Shown one piece after another: positions 37,213-56,582 of a stretch of 64,000 bases of DNA. Origin of the DNA: Taiwanofungus camphoratus (Eukaryota; Basidiomycota; Agaricomycetes; Polyporales; Taiwanofungaceae); assembly GCA_003999685.1 (NCBI GenBank), contig CP021221.1, forward strand, positions 2,170,001 to 2,234,000, read 5' to 3'. Every line of letters begins with the position of its first letter. The stretch's first letter is position 1. The notes below the pieces were generated by a model. It ran no database searches. It saw only the letters and a list, made by a program, of their open reading frames with translations, and had not been told where the DNA came from. The position numbers were made by a program, and so were the translations under genes.

Positions 37213-38136
37213 GAACGGGTTTTAACTTGAAGACTTCTGCCTCGCCCGAAGAAAAGGACGAGACTAGTGAATGTGCCGGTTCTACTCAGCAAAGGTTGGT
37301 GTCGTAATGAAGCAGTAGTTGTTATACTCTGAGGATCTACAAAGACACAGCTGTCTCCACTTCGTGCCTTTGTTCTACGTGACAACGTGTCCGGTCCATT
37401 TATGGAAATTACCGGGCCGAAGCTTTGGGTTTCCCACGGTTGTTGTAAGAGATGATCAATATTGTGTACTCGCAGAATGAAGCATGAAGTGGCATACATC
37501 GCCAAGGGGCACTCGTGCTTGGAATACCGGGCCTCCGAGAGACACGGGTGCCAAATCGGACGAATACCAGGCTCACCTATAGTACATGACCGCGGATCTG
37601 ATCACTGATTGAACAAGACTAGAATGGCCTCAAGTCAATGCAAGTCATCTCTGCTGATTAGTAGTCCCTCAGATTTATGCTCTTGCGTTCCCGGGTTTCT
37701 GCTGGTAAAGCGGCGGAGAAAAACAGACATAACCCGGCATTAGAGCATATTCACAGCCAGGACCTCACGCCAATCAGAGATCGTTATTTGCAGTTCGAAT
37801 TGGGTGTGAATACGCTCTATTGCTCAAGCGTACGGGTTTCACACAATTACTTAGCCCTCTCTAGCCAGCTTAAGCGTAAATGGAAACACGGGCCATCGGA
37901 GGCTTGGATACGGCCTACCGCGCGACATCATAATCACCAGTGGGTCTCCTTGCATTACACAAGCCCCTTGGCAGACTGCAGTACTCTCTCGCCATGTTTC
38001 CGCGGGTTGGTTGAATAAATTCATGTCACAGTGACACGCAAAAATTATCTATATATCTTCTGGCAAGCATTCAATATTGCATTTATACGTGAACTCGAAG
38101 CAAACCTCGACGTAGGCCTTCGTCCGTTCATCCACA
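37213..38136. other. Intergenic, holds one copy of a dispersed repeat
   Basis: About 0.9 kb between the zinc-knuckle gene and the decayed dehydrogenase. It contains repeat copy A (37770-37830). Otherwise there are no recognisable coding blocks. Confidence 0.45.
37770..37830 (+). repeat. Dispersed repeat, copy A
   Basis: The core TTCGAATTGGGTGTGAATAC at 37794-37813 and its flanks (CAATCAGAGATCGTTATTTG before, GCTCTATTGCTCAAG after) match, with a few changes, two copies at 57991-58112. The identity spreads over at least 50 bp to copy B, so it is more than a chance hexamer. No coding content. It is probably a remnant of a small non-autonomous element. Confidence 0.5.
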
Positions 38137-39464
38137 ATGTCCCCAAGACTACGAGGACACTATCACACAGCCCAACAAGATTGTTGCTGCTCAGGAGATT
38201 CCTGTGCCGTCAATCAGTGTCGATGAAATCCTTGTCAAGACAGTAGCTGTAGCGCAAAACCCCACTGATTGGCAGTGTATCACTGTATGCCTATCCCTCC
38301 ATTGTTTCTAAATAATCTTCGTCTTGAACCTTGTTAGATATCGACCTCGTGACCAATGTTGGCATCATCTGCGGATGTGACTGGTCAGGTTTTGTTGCCC
38401 AGATCGGCAGCAACGTCACGACGTTGTCGGTCGGCGACCACGTTGCTGGTTTCGTCCAGGGTGGCAACTACAAGAACCACGGTGCTTAGAGTACGTCAAG
38501 ACCGATGCTGACCTAGCCTGGAAGGTTCCGAAATGTACCTTTTCGCATGAGGAGGCTGCTACTATGGGGTGCGCGTAAGTACATCTTGGAGGCTTCACGT
38601 CGCGATACCTTCCAATGTCGATGTAGATTTTGGACTGCCGCGCAAGGGCTGTTCCATCCGGATCGGGCTCGTCGACCTCCAAACCAAGTGTCCCAGGAAG
38701 AATGGATCTTGATGTACGGCGGGAGCAGTACGTGAAATTACAATGACTTTGAATTTCGTAGAATATTCATGACATGTCGTCGAAATGGACAGCTTCGGTC
38801 GCCATGTTCGTGTTGCAGCTAGCGCACGTTTCTGGTTACAATGTTGTGACCGTAGCCTCGCCGAAGAATTATGCATTGTGCAGATTTCTGGGTGCGAATG
38901 TTCTGTTTGAAGTATGTGGGTATTCTGTATTCCGTTAAGTGCCGATCCTAAGGTGGATGCTTTTAGTACAAAGACCATGAGGTCGTTTCCAAGATCAAAG
39001 GCGCGACGAATAATTCCCTTCATCACGCCCTTGGTATTATATACCAAGCACAGACGCAAACTTTCACTATTAAGGCGTTTCGACCAGGTCCAGGCAAGAT
39101 TATCGTCATACAGCCTCCCTAGGAAGACGCACAGACGTTTCGGGATGACGTCCATATCTAACGTAAGGCAACCGTCGTGATCATCCTCTGCTTGGCTCAT
39201 CGCCATTCCGAACTGTTTACAGATACGTTAATATATACTTCCCTCGGTCGTGATTTCACTCTGGGCCAACAGCATCCTTCGTCACGCGAGGATAAGGCAC
39301 ATATGGCTGTTTTCCTCAAAAAGGTCCTTGGGCTCGTTAGCGCGGGAGCTATCAAACCCAACCTGGTGAAGTTGTGGGAAGGCGGCTTGGATTCTATCAA
39401 GGACGGTCTGCAGTACATGCGGGAGGGGAAGAACAGCGGTGAGAAGATTGTCTATAAGGTCTAA
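38137..39464 (+). pseudogene. Decayed zinc-type alcohol dehydrogenase / toxD-like enoyl reductase
   Basis: Pieces of a medium-chain dehydrogenase/reductase in family order: KIVAAQEIPVPSISVDEIL, VAVAQNPTDWQCI, GIICGCDWSGFVAQIGSNVT, VGDHVAGFVQGGNYKN, EYVKTDADLAWKVPKCTFSH, NQVSQEEWILMYGGSS, VLQLAHVSGYNVVTVASPKN and a good C-terminal exon (IYTSLGRDFTL to EKIVYKV). This set matches fungal toxD-like NADPH-dependent enoyl reductases. The frame is damaged. Near 38487 four bases are missing relative to the expected GAYAEYVKTD, creating TAG at 38487-38489. TAG at 39120-39122 and TAA at 39159-39161 lie where family members have Lys or Gln. The first exon also shifts frame between ATG and KIVAAQ. Unusual splicing cannot rescue all of these, so I call it a recent pseudogene, or a heavily mis-sequenced gene. 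Confidence 0.75.
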
Positions 39465-39810
39465 ACACTTAGTTCCAATGTGCGAGAGCAACTAGAAGTG
39501 AGGTTTCGGTGGTCTGCATTTTATGCCACCTTTCCGCCTGAGATGGGGTGATAATCTAGATTCCTGCACGGTCAGTTGTGAAATGCCCAGTATTGTGTTC
39601 TTGTAGGAAGGGGATCAACTGAACGAAACTGTACTGTACTGTGACTGTGACTATGTGACATAATTTTCGATCTCGATCATTTGGTCGAGGTGCATTAAAG
39701 TCCCTTAGGAATATTCAATCCCTTGAGTGACCTGGAAGCTTGCTGGAAGCCTAAACGGTCTCCAGTCGACCACGTAGCTTCTAACCTCTCTCCGTGAGAG
39801 ACATACAACC
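39465..39810. other. Intergenic, NOP14 promoter
   Basis: About 350 bp with no coding content seen. A short run of CTGTACTGTACTGTGACTGTG-like simple sequence lies near 39630-39650. The NOP14 start follows at 39811. Confidence 0.4.
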
Positions 39811-42800
39811 ATGGCAAAAGGCTCCCAACTATCCCAGCTCAAATCAGCTTTGAGTCAGGCTGGGCTTTCCCGCCAACCACAAAATAGTAAGAAACGCAAG
39901 CGGACGGCTCCCGACGAACGCGACAAGGAGAAGAAGGCTGTGAAGCTGAAGGAAATTCATCAAAAGCTCAATCCATTCGATGTCAAGGTCACAAAGCTGA
40001 AGCATGACGTGGGAGGGCGGAAGATTGCAGGTACGACTGGGCGGCCTGCAAAGAGCAAGCAAGCAGGGATTGAGCAGGTTCGTCCTACACGCCTATCTTG
40101 CTTGGGATCACTGATGATTTTTGTATCGTATTTTATACAGCGCAAGAAGACCCTCCTGAAGGAGTATCAGGAAAAAGGCCGTTCCGGTGGTATTGTCGAC
40201 CGACGTTTCGGTGAAAATGACCCGACGATGACACCTGAGGAACGCATGCTGGAGCGGTTCACGCGGGAGCATCAACGCATGTCTAAAAATGCGACTTTCA
40301 ACCTCGAGGACGAGGATGAGCTCACGCATTACGGGCAGAGTCTGTCAAAGCTGGATGACTTTGACAACGTCGGTCTTGGCCTTGACGATGACGATGAGGA
40401 AGATGGCGGTATGTTGCATTGAACTCAGTATGCCCGCGCGGTCAGCGCTCACAGATAGCGATAGGTCAAATTGACCGGCAGACTGTGCGGGAAGCTCATT
40501 TTGGAGGATTTGGAGACGAAGGTGAGGAGGACGAAGAGGAGGTATGTAGAGTTTATACAGGATTGCAGTCCTTTGCTGACCGCCTTTTATTAGCCCGCAA
40601 GGAAGAAGTCGAAAGCGGAGGTCATGGCCGAAGTAATTGCCAAAAGCAAAGTGCACAAGGTATTATCACTATGATAAAAATGTGTTGTACGTTCTGACCT
40701 TACGCTGGGTAATCACAGCTTCAACGACAAGATCAGCAAGAGGAGGACGAAAATCTACGGCATGCGCTTGACGAGGAATTCGACTCTATACGGTCGCTAC
40801 TATATACTACCGATGCAAGTGCGAGTACATCTACAGCTGTTCGCAAAGAGCCTAGTCCATTGGCCGCTTCGACAACTGTTGCAGGCGCCGATCAAGACCA
40901 AGACCAAGACCAAGACCAAGAGTATGATCAATTTGTACGTGAGCTTGCATTTGAGAAGCGAGCAAAGCCCAAGGACCGGACGAAAACAGAAGAAGAGTTG
41001 GCGCTGGAGGAGAAGGAGGCGTTAGAAATAGCTGAGCGTAAGCGAATCAGACGAATGAATGGAGACCCCGAGGAGAGCGAGGAAGAGGATAACAGGAAGC
41101 GGGCTAAGGGGAGAGGTGGTGACGACCTTGAAGATGACTTCTATGGGGACGAGGAATGGAACGGGCTGGGTGCCGGATTGAGCGAAGAGAGAGCAGTAGG
41201 TCCTGACGATGAGAGCTCCGGATTAGATGATGATGCGGAAGAAGAAAGCGAGGACAAAGACGAATATGAAATTGAGGATGAAGATGAATCACAGGATGAA
41301 ATGGATAGCAACCCGGAACTAGTCTCTGACGACTCCGATAGCGGTCAACGCGAAGAAGGAAAACCTGAAGCACTGTTCTCTGGAAGCAAGAAAAAATCGA
41401 TGCAAGAAAGTTCAGCACGCGGCAAGGAATTGCCATTCACGTTCCCTTGTCCTTCCACTCATGATGAATTCCTGGAGATCTTGGAGAATATCAACGACAA
41501 GGATGTGCCGATTGTTGTCCAGCGTATCCGCACATTACATCACCCGAGCCTTGCTGAGGACAACAAAATCAAGCTACAGGTTCGTCGCTTAGTTATTGCT
41601 TTGAAATAATAAATATTTAAAACGCCAAACGGAGTTGTAGGGATTAACAAGCGTACTGATTGACCACGTTCTGTACATCACATCGCCTCCTTCGCCTCGT
41701 GTTTCGCTATTGTCGTCATTGGTGCCGCATTTGTTTGCCCTGACAAATGCATACCCAACTCAGTCCGCCGTGCACTTCGTTGAGAAACTGACGTTAATGC
41801 AGAAGAACTTAAAGCGGGGTCTTTCACATGGGGCAACGGAGCCTGGAGCGAAGACATGGCCTGGGCTACCAGAATTGTCGTTCCTACATGTGATTGCACT
41901 CATATGGCCTACAAGTGACAAAAGTCACCATGTCATATCTCCAGCTCGCTTGCTGATGGGTGCTTACCTTGGTCTTTGCCGTGTCAGGTCATTGCAGGAT
42001 TTGACGAGTGGTCTATTTCTATGTACGCTGTTTATGCAATACGAGACGCTGTCGAAGCGGTTCGTGCCTGAGGCAATCAACTTCTTGGCGAATTCGATCC
42101 TCCACCTGGCGCCACATAGTTTCGAAGACTTATCTTCAATACCTGGATATTTCCCTTGTCCGGATTTTCGCTCGGAACAGTGTTTACCTCTCACAATTGA
42201 TGTCGGGAGGGCAAGGAAGAAAAATCTAAACAAACCAAATCTACCCCAGCTGTTGAATGACAAAACTTTTGATGAGCAGGCAAAAGTCGATCTCTTGGGC
42301 CTTTCATTGGAGCTTATATTGCGTTTCGCGGACATGTACAAAAGCTTGGACGGATTCATCGAGCTCTACGAACCCATTGCTGAGCTTCTGGCAGGGGTTG
42401 AGGCCAAAGATCTTCCAACCGATTTGATGGTGAGCTAGTTATTGTCTTCCTTTTTTTTGACAGTCTAAAATATACTTTATAGGCCCGACTCACGTCTTTG
42501 AGAGACACGCTGAGCCGATTACTGAAATTCGCTCGTCAAGCACGCCGTCCGCTCTTGCTCCAAGCGCACAAGCCAATCCCCATTCCTACCTTTGTGCCCA
42601 AATTCGAGCAGTCATCTTCCAATTATCTACGCAATCGTGATCCGGATCACGAACGCAATGAGGCTGCCAAGCTGCGTCGTCAGTACAAGGAAGAGAAGAA
42701 GGGAGCCATACGCGAATTACGCAAGGATGCACGGTTCCTTGCTGCAGAGCAGCAGAAGGAGCAGAGACAGAAGGACCATGCGTACCGTGACCGCATGAAA

Positions 42801-42893
42801 AAGGTGTTCAGCACTATTGAGAGCGAGAGGGCAGAGGAAAAGGCTATGGAACGAGAGAAGATGAAGGAAAAAAAGCGGTCGGGACGTAAATGA
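39811..42893 (+). CDS. NOP14: Nucleolar protein NOP14 (SSU processome)
   Basis: Component of the small-subunit processome needed for 18S rRNA maturation and 40S assembly in the nucleolus. The start at 39811 gives MAKGSQLSQLKSALSQAGLS, then HQKLNPFDVKVTKLKHDVGG and the NOP14 hallmark QRKKTLLKEYQEKGRSGGIV-DRRFGE across intron 40078-40140. Further exons hold GQIDRQTVREAHFGGF, SKAEVMAEVIAKSKVHK and a DQ repeat, YDQFVRELAFEKRAKPKDRT and a very acidic middle. FTFPCPSTHDEFLEILENIN, PGLPELSFLHVIALIWPTSD and FPCPDFRSEQCLPLTIDVGR follow. The last exon is basic and ends EREKMKEKKRSGRK at 42893, as in the family. The order and length (about 900 residues) fit an intact protein. It is followed head to tail by the Mec1/ATR gene, with about 225 bp between. 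Confidence 0.95.
40890..40922 (+). repeat. Coding hexamer repeat in NOP14
   Basis: About five tandem units of the hexamer GACCAA-type sequence inside the NOP14 reading frame encode an Asp-Gln run (DQDQDQDQDQ). A hexamer unit changes copy number without breaking frame, so length variation between strains is expected. Confidence 0.7.
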
Positions 42894-43118
42894 ACATTTG
42901 AATAGCAATTACTTCTTATTCATCTCAGTCTGTCCTGACGAGTTTTACCGCAATGATTCTTGCGTTATGTCTCGCATACGCGAGAGTCGCAGGACTTCGT
43001 CTAGATTGTCTACAGACGGATATTTCTGGTCACGTGGTTCGTGTCTAGCGACGCGTCAGGATGATCGTGAAAGTAACGCGTGGAACGACCACCATTGTTA
43101 GGTCTTACCACATGCAGT

Positions 43119-51779
<8,661 letters not shown>

Positions 51780-51912
51780 CACTACATACATCAATTGGTA
51801 CTTCATATAAGGCCCCTTCATCCAACACTGCTACATTATGATTTGCACTAAACCTACATGTGTATCGTTACAAGTGTAAACTATGGTAATTTACTCCATA
51901 GACTCCATGAAG

Positions 51913-52851
51913 TCATTGGCTTGCCTCTAATTGCCTTTGCAATCGCTCGAGCTCTTTCTCCTTTTCAATAAGCTTCTCTCGCCACTTGTCCGTCTCCGCG
52001 ACCACTGTCTTCTTAGCAGCCTCCAGTCTCTCGGCTTCCTCTCTTTCCATCTGTTGAGTGAACTCAGGCACCCCACCTTTGGAGGCTTCCAAAGAACCTG
52101 GATTAGCAGTGTGGAAAGGCACCGGACGGCGTCTATTCTTTGGCAGCGGTGTTGGCGGGTGTGACGTGAGGATGTTCAAGAACGACTGAAACGGGTCGTT
52201 GAAGACGATTTCGTCGTATTGCCAAGAGTGAACGGGTCCCATCTTTATAGCAGCTTCTAAAGGAGGGATCTCTGGCTCACCGCTGCCAACGACCGTCCAT
52301 GGGTGAAGCTTGAGATGATGATAGAAGAGTATTGCCTTTTCTCCGGATTCGGGCACGAACGTTACGCGGATTTGGATCTCGAACTCTCCCCAGCTGCAAG
52401 AACACAATATGTTAAGTAGGTAAGAGGGTTGGTATGCAATATCTACCCTGTTTCAGAGATCTCGAAAGGGTGCTTGTCCACATCTGATGTGCCCGTCGTG
52501 GTCAAGAACGTAACTGAGAATTTAAAAGACTCACTTCTGGTTGGGTTAGCATACGTGTCATGCAACTTGAATGTGACCCGTTTGATGAAACAGCTGAGAT
52601 CGTTCGCACCACCGACGATATCTGAATCCGGCGCTGAGGCAGCACTACGCACTGCAACTGTCCACCGATGTGTGTGGTCAGGTGAGCTGAGCGATTCGCG
52701 CTCCTTTTGGGTCAAGACGACGGCAGTGTTGCCATAAATGACCGGACGGTAGATATTGATCCCCTACACGGAAACAGAGAGATCAGACATATGTTTCTGT
52801 TGGAGAAACACGAAAACATACTCGGACACGGACGCGCTCGTTTGAGGCCAT
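51913..52851 (-). CDS. YAF9: YEATS-domain protein YAF9 (GAS41)
   Basis: Shared subunit of the NuA4 acetyltransferase and SWR1 remodelling complexes that reads acylated histone H3. The start at 52851 gives MASNERVRVRG; a 59-nt intron then joins INIYRPVIYGNTAVVL, making the canonical YAF9 N terminus. The YEATS domain contains HTHRWTVAVRSAASAP, VTFKLHDTYANPTRS, HPFEISETGWGEFEIQIRVT and ILFYHHLKLHPW, with the aromatic cage residues (W, H, F/Y of GWGEF) in place. YDEIVFNDPFQSF follows. The C terminus is a coiled coil (AAKKTVVAETDKWREKLIEK then ELERLQRQLEASQ) ending at 51913. The 3' end faces the ATR gene across 133 bp, and the 5' end is divergent from COX7. Length is about 260 residues, slightly above the yeast protein. 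Confidence 0.95.
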
Positions 52852-52969
52852 GGCGGTCGAGGCAGCTCGAGCCGTTGGCCGTTTCGGGGTTTGAGACTCC
52901 GCTACCGACTTCATCCTCGACCGGTGTGTGCGCAAGCAAAAGCACACTCACCGCAACCACGAGCACAAG
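52852..52969. promoter_or_regulatory. Shared promoter of YAF9 and COX7
   Basis: Start codons of YAF9 (52851, minus) and COX7 (52970, plus) are 118 bp apart, leaving room only for one bidirectional promoter and both leaders. I see no TATA box. Confidence 0.6.
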
Positions 52970-53403
52970 ATGCTGGGCGCACTCGTCAACAGTATGTTCA
53001 TCTCTGTTTCAGGCGAATAGACCGCGTTTCCGCTCAACTGGAACTCCAGAACCTAACCATGTCCCGGAGATGCAGAAGATGGTCCAAGTATGTCTGGCGA
53101 CATCACGTCGAGAGATGCTTATGATTATTTCCAGAGATCAACGGAGCCTGTCTACTATCGTCTACCACGTAGCAAGTTCTATGTCAGTGAGTAGATGTAT
53201 CCAGTGATATCTTGCTACCACGGGTTCTAATGCTAGCCTGTAGGGACATTCTACGCTGGCTTCGCCCTCAGTATGCTTGGTTCTGTCTACGGGGCGTACT
53301 CTCTCATCAGGGTGTGTTACTTGTGCCCTAGCTTTGTTTCAACTCTCATCATGTGCGACATGCACTCTATATTCTAATTCAGGGCAAGCCTGCTACGGAG
53401 TAG
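52970..53403 (+). CDS. COX7: Cytochrome c oxidase subunit Cox7 (VIIa)
   Basis: Small inner-membrane subunit of respiratory complex IV. I rebuilt it from four or more short exons. Exon 1 is 22 bases (52970-52991), coding MLGALVN plus one base. A GTATGT..CCAG intron joins KPNHVPEMQKMVQ. The next join gives RSTEPVYYRLPRSKFYV, which parallels yeast Cox7 (QKIFQSSTKPLWWRHPRSALY). Then RTFYAGFALSMLGSVYGAYS is the single membrane helix, and the last exon adds GKPATE before the stop at 53401-53403. The total is about 66 residues, right for the family. Frames agree across every junction. The exons are too short for simple gene finders, so this gene is easily missed. Exon 1 is the least certain part. 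Confidence 0.78.
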
Positions 53404-53784
53404 ACTGCATGCTTTATGATAGAGCAAAGACAATGTAATGCCTCTGGCTGACCTGTGGTCGCTTTTCGTACTTCATTATAAAGCTCGTGAAGATTCTGAG
53501 CTGCTCGCCCGAGAATTTACGCGACGTGCCTCATTCCGTTGGTGAAACCTGCCTGGTCAATTCTCGTATACATTCAGCCCAGTAGACATTTTGAATGATT
53601 CTTCAGTTGTCGCAAGTTCACTTCGTACAGACGACAAAATATATTATGCATTGTGAATTTGTGATTGTTCCGAACTCGCTCGTCCGAAAGTGATTGCACG
53701 TGAAAATAGGGTTGAAACTTGCGCGCACGAGTCGACGACTGCCATTCACTACCAATTGCACGCTGAGGCCATCAGCTAGGCACC
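53404..53784. other. COX7 3' flank and COA3 promoter
   Basis: About 380 bp separate the two cytochrome oxidase genes. No coding content or clear motif seen. Confidence 0.5.
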
Positions 53785-54350
53785 ATGGCCGACCCATACA
53801 TCCCGACGAAGGAGGCTGCTGCATCGTATAGGCCCCATAACAATGTAAGTTCTTAACCCAGCCCTGCTCACAGCCGTCGTTCACGCGAATCCTGCAGCTG
53901 ATGTCTCCAGGCCTCAAACGTGCTCGGGAGCCATTCCGCATCCGCAATGCCGTGACAGGAGTCCTCCTCTTCGGCTTCGCAGTCGGTGTCTGGGCGTACT
54001 CGATTGGGGCCGTTAAGCAGGACGTGTTTGACGACGTGGATGAAGAGGCCCGCGCGCTGGCGAGGTCTGGGGTGATGAGCTTGGAGGACCAGGCGGCAGA
54101 GAGGAGGGTGACGGAGGAGGCCACGAAAGGCGCAATCGCGGCCGGTCCGACATCCATGCAAGCTGTACCGCCTGCGCCGACGGTGTCGTCGCTACCTACT
54201 ACACGGCCGAGGGGAGTGTTACCAGCATACCTTCTTCGACGCTACCCTGGCCTATTCCACCCAACGACGCACACATTGGTGTGGGGAGCCCCTCCTGTGG
54301 ATGATATTGGAAAGATGTCAGACCCATCACTACTTTCCCGCGACAATTGA
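53785..54350 (+). CDS. COA3: Cytochrome c oxidase assembly factor COA3
   Basis: Mitochondrial inner-membrane protein needed with Cox14 and Mss51 to couple Cox1 synthesis to complex IV assembly. The start at 53785 gives MADPYIPTKEAAASYRPHNN. A short intron (about 53845-53897) joins LMSPGLKRAREPFRIRNAVT, the family signature. It is followed by one transmembrane helix (GVLLFGFAVGVWAYSIGAV) and the conserved KQDVFDDVDEEARALA. The rest is an intermembrane-space tail rich in Ala, Pro and Thr that ends SLLSRDN at 54350. The total is about 170 residues. It sits directly downstream of COX7 in the same direction, a pairing of complex IV functions. Confidence 0.9.
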
Positions 54351-54673
54351 TTGTGTCTGACCTGGTGAAACTCACAAAAGTAATCTCATTTATTTGATCG
54401 TAAGGAATCAATCATGTATTTATAGTGGAATTATCTGCGATATCGAACGAGTACAGACGGAGCGCGACATAACTTTCTATGGAACATTTGCAACTTCAAT
54501 GGCAACCAACGTGTCCTTCATCTGGGGGGGCTGCCTTCTCAGCTGCCCCAAGAAGAGCCGACTGAAGAGACCCATGCACAACCTCTTCACACCAGGGCGG
54601 GACGACCAGCTTCTGTTGCTGAGGCCATCCAGCCCGAGTCTAGAGAGATGATGCTGAGACCAAACCAGGCGAC
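54351..54673. other. Convergent 3' flanks of COA3 and the RNase III gene
   Basis: About 320 bp of 3' flank for both neighbours. Nothing else recognised. Confidence 0.45.
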
Positions 54674-56050
54674 TCATGCGAACTGCACTTGCAGATATCC
54701 ATCTTCAGTCAGAACGACCATTGCGCAAAGAAAGTGTACATACGGAACATACACCCCCATCTTGCGTAAGCCCTCCTTGGCCGCCTCGTTCTTCGCAGCC
54801 TTCTTGGTGCTCCCGCGACCGCGGCCAAGACACTCATTGTCGACCATCGCGCGCACTACCCAGATCGGCGTCGTCCGCGTCCCCTGGCCCTGGCTGTCCG
54901 ACCACACCCACTCGATGCCCTTGCCCTGCTGTTGCAAGTGCTGATTGAAGAGCGAGAGGTGCCCAATGCTGGCAGTCATTCGCGAGGCGGCTGGTAAGGA
55001 CCAGGTAGGCGCAGCTGAATCTGAGCTGGATGCAGATGACGACGATCGACGGCGAGGATGTGCCTGAGGCCCTGGAGGGTCTGGAGAAAGTCCGTGTTGG
55101 ACACGAACTTGACGGTAGCTCTCGATGATGTATGGGCGAAAGAGCGGGTGCAGCCATGTCTTTGCCGATTCAAGGCCCTGGTCCAGATATAGACCTCCTA
55201 CGAAGGCCTATCGAAAGGCCAATCTCCGTCATGCAGTTATTGTTGCCTGCACAGACCATGCACTCACCTCAAACAAATCAGCTATATATCAGGGCAACAG
55301 AACCTTGAGTCTTCAATCGACAACGATGGTTGGATGCGTACCCTGAATGTTGATAGATGCCCTCAAGGTGATTGCTTGAGCGGGGTGCATCCGCAAGCGT
55401 TCAGGGAGACGATACTTGACGGAACTGAAGCACGAACATCATCAACTGCACCGGTCCTCATTCAAAACATACATACATCGAGGCAAGAGTAGGGTTGCCA
55501 ACAACCAAAGCCCGGATTTTCTAAAAGCCCTTTCAGACTAGCAAAGATGATAGTCTGGACACAGAATTGCTTACAGTTGACGGTCCTACGCGTAAATATG
55601 GAAAGACCTCCCTCACCAAGCCAGTAACAACAAGGCTCAACACCGAATCGCCGAGATGTTCCAGCCTAGTAAGAATGTGTTGATGTTTCGTTGATCCAGT
55701 CCACAAAAGATGGACCAGGAGACACTGACATCTCGTTATCCGGACTCGGATCCTCGGGTCCGTCTTCGAAAACATGCGTCGGGCGCGCATAGTAACTTCG
55801 ATGGGTGAAAATCTGCGTCCGAAGTTCGTTTGACTCAATCTCCGGTAACGGCGGCAGACCTTCAGGGCCCAAGTCTGGCCTAGTCAGGGTTGGTTAATTC
55901 TATAATGGTAGAAACATAGTGCGCATACTGGAGAGGCACACGCCCATGCGCAGGGACTGTCCCAGGCTTGTTACTAGCGATATAATCCATCAGTTCTACA
56001 TCGACAGTAGGGAATCGTATTGAAGGTACGCACTTCGACTCCATCGCCAT
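54674..56050 (-). CDS. Ribonuclease III with one RNase III domain and C-terminal dsRBD
   Basis: Double-strand-specific endonuclease. I place the start at 56050 (MAMESKCVPSIRFPTVDVEL) because that exon runs to ASNKPGTVPAHGRVPLQ and splices in frame to PDLGPEGLPPLPEIESNELR. The RNase III domain follows: TQIFTHRSYYARP, RLEHLGDSVLSLVVTGLVRE, ALVVGNPTLASM, YRLPERLRMHPAQAITLRAS and AFVGGLYLDQGLESAKTWLH. The acidic E and D of RLEHLGD and the later D..E (DLFEAFVGG) are kept, so catalysis is plausible. The first E of the bacterial signature is T here. A Ser-rich linker leads to a dsRBD (SLFNQHLQQQGKGIEWVWSD; GRGRGSTKKAAKNEAAKEGL). The frame ends at 54674, though a last intron after RKMG could give another tail. 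It could act in rRNA/snRNA processing (Rnt1-like) or in RNA turnover. Confidence 0.85.
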
Positions 56051-56582
56051 GCTTCTTTACTTGCCCCGGAAGCACAAGTCCAGACTGTCCGCCCGACGGG
56101 GCCGTCTGCCACTCGCTCCCTGTTATATAGCCCCACAAGAAGCCGATGATACTTTTGGTCCTAGGATCACCCCTTAACAATAGCGCTCACGCCTGCATTG
56201 CAGCGAATGAATTCCGGCTGAACGTGAATCCTGGGTGGAATTCAAGGGCAGTTGGCCTGCGGAGCTTCCTGGTCCGACGATAGCGTCCGAAGGCTGTCCA
56301 GGACGCTCGCAAACAAATGGCTGGGGTGAGAGATCGTCGTTAGCCAGAAACCGCAACTGATAGATGCCAGCTGCGTGTGGTCTGAGAGCTACGCTAGCAC
56401 CAGATAGGAACGGAAATGACAGGGATTCTTTCGATATAGTGCATCGATACATCTGTTCGTCGGCCACATACATATGCAATACAGTAACAACACACAACGT
56501 CCTATCAAGCGCTGGTTTCCACGATTGTCGGAGTACCTTGTTGTCCAGCGTCAACTTCACCCTTCGTTCGGGCTTCCTCGAG
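56051..56582. other. RNase III promoter and PAPS reductase 3' flank
   Basis: About 530 bp. An open frame on the minus strand (56174-56623) overlaps the end of the PAPS reductase gene but has no recognisable domain. The RNase III TATA box lies inside this gap. Confidence 0.45.
56123..56129 (-). promoter_or_regulatory. TATA box of the RNase III gene
   Basis: TATATAA on the minus strand lies about 73 bp upstream of the start at 56050, a normal distance for fungal promoters. Its position supports the chosen start. Confidence 0.55.

Noticed and set aside
43080-43118. Earlier in-frame ATG for the Mec1/ATR gene
   Set aside because: It adds 13 residues without known conservation. Kept only as an alternative start.
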